A stretch of DNA of 37,718 nucleotides from Candidatus Hodarchaeaceae archaeon. GTDB taxonomy: Archaea > Hadarchaeota > Hadarchaeia > Hadarchaeales > Hadarchaeaceae. A model generated the notes under the pieces. It did no database searches. It saw only the letters and a list, made by a program, of their open reading frames with translations, and had not been told where the DNA came from. Shown here in pieces: positions 30,881-37,718 of the stretch; position 1 is the first letter of the stretch, and the number at the start of each line of letters is the position of its first letter. The position numbers and the translations under genes were made by a program. The stretch spans positions 1 through 37,718 of the forward strand of contig JASEGJ010000009.1 in the NCBI GenBank assembly GCA_030018135.1, written 5' to 3'.

Positions 30881-31555
30881 ATGGAGATTGTCTACGAGGG
30901 CAAGACCAAGCGCATCTTGCACGCCGGGGAGCGCATCATCCTGCAGTTTAAGGATGCCGTGACCGGCGATGCCGCGGGCAACGTCGATCCGGGCGGAAAT
31001 TTCATCGTTGGAAGTGTGAAGGGGAAAGGCGCTGCATCCGCAAAGGTAGCCGCCCACTTTTTCAAAATCTTAGGCGATGCGGGAGTTGACACGCATTTTT
31101 GTGGCGTGCGCTCGGAAACGGAGGTAGAGGTCCTTCTAGCGGCGAGAATCCCGCTTGAGGTAGTTTATCGTGCGAAGGCGTACGGAAGCTTTCTCACCAG
31201 ATATCGCAACCATGTGGCGCCGATGTCGTCGCTCGATATAGTTGAATTCAACCTCAAGGATGACGCAATCGGCGATCCACTCATCACGCCCCAAGCCGTG
31301 GTTAAGCTTGGAATTGCGGATGCGGGCGAACTTGAACGGATGGAAGCCGTGACTCGCAAAGTTGCCCTACTCGTGGCGAAATCGCTCCTCGATCTCGGTC
31401 TTGAGTTGGTCGACATGAAGCTTGAGTTCGGGCGCGTCGGCGGCAAACTGTTGGTGGTCGATGAGCTGAGCGGCGACACGATGCGCATCTACGACTCGGC
31501 AGAAAAAAAGTTATTAAATCAGGTAGAGTTGGCCCGCAAACTTGGTCTTATTTAA
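30881..31555 (+). CDS. purC: phosphoribosylaminoimidazole-succinocarboxamide synthase
   Basis: YEGKTKRI, FKDAVTGDAAGN, RIPLEVVYRAKAYGSFLTRY, LVVDELSGDTMRIYD. Confidence 0.95.
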   Translation: MEIVYEGKTKRILHAGERIILQFKDAVTGDAAGNVDPGGNFIVGSVKGKGAASAKVAAHFFKILGDAGVDTHFCGVRSETEVEVLLAARIPLEVVYRAKAYGSFLTRYRNHVAPMSSLDIVEFNLKDDAIGDPLITPQAVVKLGIADAGELERMEAVTRKVALLVAKSLLDLGLELVDMKLEFGRVGGKLLVVDELSGDTMRIYDSAEKKLLNQVELARKLGLI

Positions 31556-32168
31556 TGAGATTCTCCGCCTCTTCCTCTGAAAGCTCGCGGTAGCCCTTTT
31601 CGTCGATCGTCGCAACAACCACTTTATCTCCGGTTGCCGCATCCCGTTCGATTGCGGTCCTGATCGACTGCGCCGCCAGCTTGAGCCCATCGCTGAGTTT
31701 CATGTCGTCGCGATAGTTTTGCTCGAGGACGCCGTAAGCAATCGTCGAACCTGTGCCAGCGCTCGCGAACTTCTCCTCCTCAATCTTGCCCCCTATCGGG
31801 TCGAGGAAGAACAGACGAGGACCATCGCCATCGACGCCGGATAGGATGCCCGCCACGATGTATGGAAACATGCGGCGATTGTGCAAAAGGTTGGCCGCTA
31901 TTTGTGCCAAGCTCTTGGTTGAAATCGGTCGATCGTGGTTAAGCCTGTAGAGGTTCGCCTCAGTTTTTAGCAGGTTCATCAGGCTCTGAACATCGCCGGA
32001 GCTGCCCGATATCGCCGCGCCTATTCGCTCCTCCAGCTGGAATATCTTGCGCACGCGCTTGCTGAGCACCAAATAGTAGGCCGCCCCTCTGGTATCGGAG
32101 GCCAACGCGATGCCGTCCTTGCATCTCACGCCGACGACTGTGCCCGTAAAACCATACATGGTAACCAA
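31548..32168 (-). CDS. psmB: proteasome beta subunit
   Basis: TGTVVGVRCKDGIALASDTRGAAYYLVLSKRVRKIFQLEERIGAAISGSSGDVQSL; GTGSTIAYGVLEQNY; short propeptide. Confidence 0.93.
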   Translation of the reverse strand: MVTMYGFTGTVVGVRCKDGIALASDTRGAAYYLVLSKRVRKIFQLEERIGAAISGSSGDVQSLMNLLKTEANLYRLNHDRPISTKSLAQIAANLLHNRRMFPYIVAGILSGVDGDGPRLFFLDPIGGKIEEEKFASAGTGSTIAYGVLEQNYRDDMKLSDGLKLAAQSIRTAIERDAATGDKVVVATIDEKGYRELSEEEAENLIK

Positions 32169-32196
32169 GCTTACTCTGGAAAACTACTATAAAACT

Positions 32197-33603
32197 TCAT
32201 CGGCGCCCGATCATAAAAATTGCTGCCGCAATTATCGCGCAGACGATCGTCGAAACGATAATAAACGGCAATATGTCCTCAAGTTTTTCCCACAGCTCTT
32301 CGGATGGAGCTGCCGGAAGCGTGACGCTTATCAGCATCTGGTCCTCCGCCAAAAAGGTCCCGTATGGGCACTCGTAGGTTATCCTCGCCTTCAGAGCGCT
32401 GTTTTCAACGCTTTTCTTGACTCTAACATCAAAGCTCACCCGCTGATGCGCGCCGGCCCCCAATCCACCTATGCTTTCAGCTTGCGGTACTTCGATGTAG
32501 GTCGCGTCGGCCACTAGTTCTATCTTTACATCTGTGACGGCCTGCTTGCCGACGTTGTTGACGAGAACCGAGAACGTCCAAATGTCGCCTCGCATCGAGG
32601 GCTCTGCGACGAGCTTTGGCTCGACTGCCACCTCGCGCGTTATTTTGCCGCTCTTGAGAAAAATCTCGCAATTTGCGGGGGAGCCGACTATTACGCGGTA
32701 GTCCACCCTGTAGCCCCCAGGAGGGCTGATATGGCTGTCCCTAACCATATTGGTGCCGTCGCTGACGGCGTGGATGATGTGGTCGGGGCTAAGCTCGCAA
32801 AACAAACCAACCCCGAGCGGCCAGATGAGGTCGACTGGGACCCAACCATGACCAGGCAGATAAATGATCGAAAATGCGTGGCCCATTCTCTCAGGGTCTG
32901 TTTCAAGCTCCTGCTTATAACCGTAGCAAGCCACGAATTTTGCGGGTATGCCCGCCGCGCGGCATAGCGCGATGAACAGATTAGTGAACTCGGTGCAATC
33001 ACCGTTGCGGTGCCGATATGCCCAGAGCGCGCCGTGCTCCTCGATCTGCTCTCTGTATTCCAAATAATCTCTCACGAAATCAAAGATTCGTTTAGCCTTG
33101 TAGTAGATGTTCGGTTGACCGTCCGTGAGTTCACACGCCTTGGCCTGAATCTCGGGCGCCTCGCTTTCCCATAGGTGATCGATTTGCGATGTGTACCCAA
33201 ACTCCATCGGGACAAAGTTCTCTATGGAATCCTCATCAAGGGGGCGCCGATCCACGTAATCGACTTTAACTGTCTGGGTGATGGTGATGGTTCTGCTCTC
33301 GCCTGCGGAAATATCGCCCAAGGAAACTAACAGCACACGATTGTCTTCCGTGCTTAGGATTTCCCCGATTGGCGAAATATCGGCGGCCAACACCTGTTGA
33401 CTTGCCCAACCGGACCATTCCTTAAAAATGTGGACAGTTGCCACAACGTCGATGGCAATACCCGGCCCATTGTTCTTCACCTCGTATGTCATTACGGCCG
33501 TGTAAACGACCGATTTCGTCGCGGTCGAAGCTGAAACGGGCTGGACAAGTAGTAGGAATAGAATCAATCCGAATATGATGGGTCTATGCAGACGAACCCC
33601 CAA
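32197..33603 (-). CDS. membrane-anchored transglutaminase-like protein
   Basis: Signal-like LHRPIIFGLILFLLLVQPVSAS; Cys-His-Asp context NGDCTEFTNLFIALCRAAGIPAKFV…MGHAFSIIYLPGHGWVPVDLIWP; C-terminal TM ILPFIIVSTIVCAIIAAAIFMIGRR. Start set to TTG 33603; ORF track extends to 33795. Confidence 0.8.
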   Translation of the reverse strand: MGVRLHRPIIFGLILFLLLVQPVSASTATKSVVYTAVMTYEVKNNGPGIAIDVVATVHIFKEWSGWASQQVLAADISPIGEILSTEDNRVLLVSLGDISAGESRTITITQTVKVDYVDRRPLDEDSIENFVPMEFGYTSQIDHLWESEAPEIQAKACELTDGQPNIYYKAKRIFDFVRDYLEYREQIEEHGALWAYRHRNGDCTEFTNLFIALCRAAGIPAKFVACYGYKQELETDPERMGHAFSIIYLPGHGWVPVDLIWPLGVGLFCELSPDHIIHAVSDGTNMVRDSHISPPGGYRVDYRVIVGSPANCEIFLKSGKITREVAVEPKLVAEPSMRGDIWTFSVLVNNVGKQAVTDVKIELVADATYIEVPQAESIGGLGAGAHQRVSFDVRVKKSVENSALKARITYECPYGTFLAEDQMLISVTLPAAPSEELWEKLEDILPFIIVSTIVCAIIAAAIFMIGRR

Positions 33604-33657
33604 CGCCTTTCGTTTTCGCTTTATAAATCGCCCGCTGCCAACTTGGCGGCGGGGTGC

Positions 33658-34327
33658 CGTGTCCGAGAAACTTATAACTAAGTTGAGCCTGGCCTGCTCG
33701 CTAACGGGTCTCTTGTCGTTATATGCGGCCGCCATACAAATGCGCCCTACCATAATCCCGATCGCTAGTTTAAACGACGAGTTCCTAGGCCTCAAAGTGA
33801 TGATCTCCGGCCAGGTGATCGACTTACGAGAGCATGTGGACGGTCACCTGTTCCTGAAGCTTAAGGATGAATCGGGCGGCGTGATGTCCGTGCCGGTATT
33901 CGCTGGGGTGCGGTCGCAACTTGGGGAGCCGATCGAGTTACTAGACGCCGTGCAGGTCACCGGATTGGTGAAGAAGTACCGCGATGAGCTGGAGGTAATT
34001 CCGGACAAGGCGAGCGACCTGCGCATCGTGCACGCTCCAGCCACGCGGATCTCGAGTTTAAATGCAGAGCAAATCGGCGAGCTCGTCAAAGTCGAGGGCA
34101 TAATCATAGAGCGGGAGATCGTCGGCAAGGGCAGCCTCATTTTAACGTTGCGCGAGGACGGCCATGAGCTGCCGGTCTTCGTGCCGGCGCCGGTGGTCAA
34201 AAATGGGTTCCCCGAGGTGCACGTGGGTTACCTCGTGCGCATCGATGGTTGGCTCCAACTCTACAACGATCAAATTGAACTCCAACTCAAGAACGCGAAT
34301 CACATCCGCGTGATCGAGGCCGCGTGA
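33658..34327 (+). CDS. N-terminally membrane-anchored OB-fold protein (two OB-like units)
   Basis: GTG start at 33658; TM segment KLITKLSLACSLTGLLSLYAAA; OB-like repeats LKVMISGQVIDLREHVDGHLFLKLKDESG and GELVKVEGIIIEREIVGKGSLILTLREDG. Confidence 0.72.
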
Positions 34328-35562
34328 TGCTCGATGTGCTCGCGTACGCGCTGCTCGGCATCGGCCTAGGCGTCTTCACGGGATTGGTGCCAGGCATTCA
34401 CGTGAACAACCTGACGCCGATGCTCGTCGCCCTCGCGTTGAGTTCTTCGCTCCCGCCGATGCGTCTCGTAGCGACGATAGCGGCGATGGCCCTTACCCAC
34501 ACTTTCATCAGCTACATACCCGCGACCTTCCTCGGCGCTCCGGAGCAGGGGACCGAGCTCTCCGTGCTGCCTGCGCATCGATTATTACTCGAGGGCCATG
34601 GTTACAAGGCCATCGAACTCACAGCGTTCGGTTGCTTGAGCGCGCTCATGCTCGGCGCGGCGCTCGTATTGCCCCTATCGCTCGTCGTCGAGCCTGCATA
34701 CAGGCTCATCCAACCCCAGATGCATTGGCTGCTGATTGCCATCATCGCGATAATGGTGGCGCTTGAGCGGTCTAGGGCCGGCATCTTTTGGGCGGCGGCG
34801 ATCTTCCTGCTTTCCGGCCTGCTCGGCCTGCTGACGCTCGACACCAATTTATGCAGGGGCGATGCCGCGCTCATGCCGCTGCTCTCCAGGCTGTTCGGCG
34901 CCAGCGTGTTGCTCGTGAGCGCCATACAAAAAAGCAGCTTGCCAGAGCAATACATCGGCGGTGAACTGCTTGGGTTACGCCCCAACGTTCGCCCCCTCTG
35001 CGCTGGCACGGCCGCTGGCATCCTAACCGGCTTCATCCCGGGCATAGGGCCGTCGCAGGGCACGGTGCTGGCACAGCTCGCGACTCGCTCAAGTGGCACG
35101 AATGAGTTCCTCGTAGCGGTGAGCGGAGTAAATACCGCTAAGACGCTTTTCTCGTTTGTCGCGCTTTACGCCATCGGCAGGCCGAGGAGCGGGGCGGCGG
35201 TCGCGGTTGATCAACTCATAGAGGTCGGACTTAAGGAGCTGATTTTTCTCGTGGGCGTCGCCCTACTTGCCGGCGGGGTCGCGGCGGTGCTTCACTTAAA
35301 GCTCGGCAAGCTCGCTGCGAAGCATATCGGTAGGCTACCCTATCGCGCGATGTGCATCGTCGTCATAGCGAGCATAGTCGGGCTGACGGTTTGTTACTCG
35401 GGCTTGATCGGGCTGCCGGTGCTCACGACCGCAACGGCGATAGGCCTGCTGCCGGCGACTACCAAGGTCAAGCGCACCCACTGCATGGGAGTGATCATGG
35501 TGCCGTGCATCCTTTACTTCGCTGGATTAAAGGACGGGATGCTGGCGGCTCTCGGGTTATGA
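34324..35562 (+). CDS. TctA/DUF112-like multi-pass membrane protein
   Basis: Internal repeat of glycine motifs GLGVFTGLVPGIHVNNLTPM and AAGILTGFIPGIGPSQGTVLAQL; about ten TM segments; start overlaps the preceding OB-fold gene. Confidence 0.82.
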   Translation: MMLDVLAYALLGIGLGVFTGLVPGIHVNNLTPMLVALALSSSLPPMRLVATIAAMALTHTFISYIPATFLGAPEQGTELSVLPAHRLLLEGHGYKAIELTAFGCLSALMLGAALVLPLSLVVEPAYRLIQPQMHWLLIAIIAIMVALERSRAGIFWAAAIFLLSGLLGLLTLDTNLCRGDAALMPLLSRLFGASVLLVSAIQKSSLPEQYIGGELLGLRPNVRPLCAGTAAGILTGFIPGIGPSQGTVLAQLATRSSGTNEFLVAVSGVNTAKTLFSFVALYAIGRPRSGAAVAVDQLIEVGLKELIFLVGVALLAGGVAAVLHLKLGKLAAKHIGRLPYRAMCIVVIASIVGLTVCYSGLIGLPVLTTATAIGLLPATTKVKRTHCMGVIMVPCILYFAGLKDGMLAALGL

Positions 35563-35605
35563 AACCGAACCAGCGGAATGGGGCAGAACAGCACCCCCTC
35601 TAAAA

Positions 35606-35627
35606 AGTTTAAATGCATGTTTAAACT
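35606..35627. promoter_or_regulatory. 22-bp palindromic candidate operator upstream of vapBC
   Basis: AGTTTAAA-TGCATG-TTTAAACT, perfect 8-bp arms, ending 18 bp before the TTG start of vapB. Confidence 0.55.
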
Positions 35628-35645
35628 ACTTAATGTGGTGGGAAC

Positions 35646-35858
35646 TTGGTCAAAACTATAACCATCCGGGATGAGGTTTATGGAAAGCTGTCAACAGTCA
35701 AAGGGAAGGGCGAGAGCTTCAGCGAACTTCTTGAGAGGCTCGTGGAGGGGATGGACCCGACCAAAACCCTTATGAAGCTCAGAGGATGCGCCGAATTTAA
35801 GAACAAGAAAAAAATCCTCGCGGAAATTCGGTCCCTGAGGACCGAGCGGAGATTATGA
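35646..35858 (+). CDS. vapB: VapB-type antitoxin (DUF217-like)
   Basis: MVKTITIRDEVYGKLSTVKGKGESFSELLERLVE; overlaps vapC by 4 nt. Confidence 0.88.
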   Translation: MVKTITIRDEVYGKLSTVKGKGESFSELLERLVEGMDPTKTLMKLRGCAEFKNKKKILAEIRSLRTERRL

Positions 35859-36235
35859 TCGTAATAGACACCGATGTCCTGATTGAGATCTTCGATAAAA
35901 AATCGGAGAAAGGCGAAGAGGTCCTTAAAAAGGTCGTCGAAAGTGGTGAAGGCATAGGCATAACTGCGGTGAACCTCCACGAGATCCTGTACGGCCTCCA
36001 GAAATATGCCAAGCCAGTGAAGGAGGTCCTGCAGCTTCCCGTGCTGAGCTACACGAAGGAGGACGCAAGCTTGGCCGCCGAACTCGAGTTGGAAGCGGAG
36101 GATAGGGGAGCACCCATCCGCAGGACCGACGCCATGATAGCCGCGATAGCCATAAACAACGGTGCGAGGCTTTACACGCTTGACCTGAAGCACTTCAAAC
36201 CTTTGGAACCCATGGGGCTCAAACTTTTCAAATAG
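35855..36235 (+). CDS. vapC: VapC PIN-domain ribonuclease toxin
   Basis: MIVIDTDVLIEIFDKK, ITAVNLHEILYG, RRTDAMIAAIAINNGARLYTLDLKHFKPL acidic residues. Confidence 0.92.
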   Translation: MIVIDTDVLIEIFDKKSEKGEEVLKKVVESGEGIGITAVNLHEILYGLQKYAKPVKEVLQLPVLSYTKEDASLAAELELEAEDRGAPIRRTDAMIAAIAINNGARLYTLDLKHFKPLEPMGLKLFK

Positions 36236-36291
36236 CAAAAAGCAAGGGCTGGGACGAGTGAGCAGATTCGGTGAGTTCGCATGATTTCGAT

Positions 36292-36378
36292 ACGCACTGC
36301 ATGGGGATCATCATGCTTCCTTGCATTTTGTACTTCGCTGGGCTGAAGGACCCAGTAATTTCGGCCTTAGGGCCATAA
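36292..36378 (+). pseudogene. orphan 3' end of a TctA/DUF112-like gene (THCMGIIMLPCILYFAGLKDPVISALGP*)
   Basis: 21 of 28 residues match the C-terminus of the 34324-35562 product (THCMGVIMVPCILYFAGLKDGMLAALGL*), with many synonymous nucleotide differences. Confidence 0.85.
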
Positions 36379-36461
36379 TATGCTCTTCGAACTCTCTTGG
36401 CATCTCTATGAACGTCAATGCCTTTTTAATCATGCCGCCTTAGCATCAAAAGGAGAAAAAA

Positions 36462-36785
36462 ATGGTCAAAACGATATTGAGGTACACGACGCTGCTCCTA
36501 GCTGCAGCTATCGTCCTATCGTGGACGATGCCGACCGCGGCGATAGCAAAGTCGGACAAACCAATAACCCCGCCGGATGTGAGGAGCATCGTGCTCGTCC
36601 ACCATGCTAAGCCGAGTAACCCAAGGAAGCCCGCTCCGCCGCCGCCAGTTTACGATTATTACGAATTGCTTGGGCTTGAGCTGACGGGAACGGTGATGTA
36701 CTACGTTAACCCGGACGGCAGTAAGAACGAGGCATCGGCGGTAGCGACGCAAATTCAGTTAGCGTTCGAGGCCTGGGAGGGGTGA
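36462..36785 (+). CDS. N-terminal part of a secreted matrixin-like metalloprotease (signal peptide plus start of catalytic domain)
   Basis: Signal peptide ILRYTTLLLAAAIVLSWTMPTAAIA; TGTVMYYVNPDGSKNEASAVATQIQLAFEAWEG* stops mid-domain at TGA 36783-36785. Confidence 0.7.
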   Translation: MVKTILRYTTLLLAAAIVLSWTMPTAAIAKSDKPITPPDVRSIVLVHHAKPSNPRKPAPPPPVYDYYELLGLELTGTVMYYVNPDGSKNEASAVATQIQLAFEAWEG

Positions 36786-37213
36786 CGGCGATGGAGCTCT
36801 TCAGTTACGGGGGCGCGACTGGTGCGAGGGGCTACTCGCTCGACCGACAGAACACCGTCTCTTGGGTTGGGATAGCACCTACCACGGCCGTGGCGATCAC
36901 GGTGATCTGGTACGTCCCTGACACCGACGGGGATGGCTTGGACGAGATCGTGGAGTTCGACGTGATCCTCAACGCCCTCCTGAAGTGGGGAATCGACCCC
37001 GACGGCGAGGGGCCAGTCACCATAAAGGCGTACGACATCAGGAATGTGGCGACGCATGAGGCGGGCCATGTCGTTGGCTTGGCCGACCTGTACGATGCAG
37101 CGTACCGCGAGCTCACGATGTACGGCTACACCTCAAAGGGCGAGACGAAGAAGATATCGCTGGAAACGGGCGACATCGCTGGTGCTCAATACCTCTACGG
37201 TGCCCCAACTTAA
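36782..37213 (+). CDS. C-terminal part of the matrixin-like zinc metalloprotease
   Basis: VATHEAGHVVGLADLYDAAYRELTMYGY (HExxHxxGLxD plus Met-turn-like segment); -1 frame relative to the upstream ORF. Confidence 0.82.
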   Translation: MTAMELFSYGGATGARGYSLDRQNTVSWVGIAPTTAVAITVIWYVPDTDGDGLDEIVEFDVILNALLKWGIDPDGEGPVTIKAYDIRNVATHEAGHVVGLADLYDAAYRELTMYGYTSKGETKKISLETGDIAGAQYLYGAPT

Positions 37214-37256
37214 TCGTAAATCCAGGCTACGCGAGGCTCCACCGCCAAAAACAATA

Positions 37257-37637
37257 CTATAAGCCGCCCCTCCTAATCCTAGCTTTGCCCACTATTGCCA
37301 AGGAGGCTATTATCAACATCGCCCCGGGGATCGCCAAAGAGATTTTGGAGGAACTTGTCAGCCCCGCACCAGTTGCAGCCTGGATCGACACAAGAACCCC
37401 GAGGATAAAGAGTATCGGCGCAAACGCTATTGCCCTAGATTCGGTCCTGAATATGCGATTGAGGCTGTCTCCGATCATGCCGCAATAGCCGAGGACCAAC
37501 GCCGCCCCAAAGACCATGAGGGCGCCGTCCAGCAAGCTTTCCGGCACGGGAGTTGCGCCCTCAAATAAAAAAAACATGCCCACGATGAGAACGATGATCG
37601 CCACGCCTGCGTTCTTCAATTCTCCCATTTTTTTCAC
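37257..37637 (-). CDS. small multi-pass membrane protein of unknown function
   Basis: 126 aa with about four hydrophobic segments; RBS-like ggaggagtg before ATG. Confidence 0.6.
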   Translation of the reverse strand: MKKMGELKNAGVAIIVLIVGMFFLFEGATPVPESLLDGALMVFGAALVLGYCGMIGDSLNRIFRTESRAIAFAPILFILGVLVSIQAATGAGLTSSSKISLAIPGAMLIIASLAIVGKARIRRGGL

Positions 37638-37718
37638 TCCTCCTAATAGATAATTGTATAGGTATTAAGTCATTTCCCACAAGTCACGCCGTAGTTTAAA
37701 AACATCGGAGTCCCAGAA

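Noticed and set aside
1-37718. CRISPR array or insertion sequence
   Set aside because: No regularly spaced repeats and no transposase- or integrase-like ORF were seen; the intein is the only clear selfish element.

Overview
This is a GC-rich archaeal chromosomal segment, judged from topoisomerase VI, aIF1A, RIO1, an RFC clamp loader, a proteasome beta subunit and BHB-type tRNA introns. From left to right it contains: a tRNA-Asn(GTT) on the minus strand with two introns, one canonical at 37/38 and one in the T-loop at about 59/60; an aIF1A-RIO1-dcd-KH-top6B-top6A operon; a branched-chain amino acid block with divergent cimA/leuA paralogues, leuB and an ilvD-leuC-leuD operon; a two-gene type IV pilus/Tad-like ATPase and membrane platform module preceded by a small coiled-coil ORF; an intein-bearing RFC small subunit gene with a BlaI-like regulator; ileS, a class II-type HMG-CoA reductase and threonine synthase; an acetylornithine-type carbamoyltransferase; a 4Fe-4S ferredoxin plus tungsten AOR pair; purC; a proteasome beta gene; a membrane transglutaminase-like protein; and an OB-fold plus TctA/DUF112-like permease pair. 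A VapBC cassette follows, bracketed by a second, diverged copy of the permease 3' end. The right edge has a matrixin-like metalloprotease split by an apparent -1 frameshift. The signals I rate highest are the T-loop tRNA intron, the duplicated permease 3' end around vapBC, the frameshifted matrixin, the Zn-ribbon pilus-type ATPase module and a possible 18-aa Lys/Cys microprotein. All family calls come from reading motifs by eye; no database search was run.
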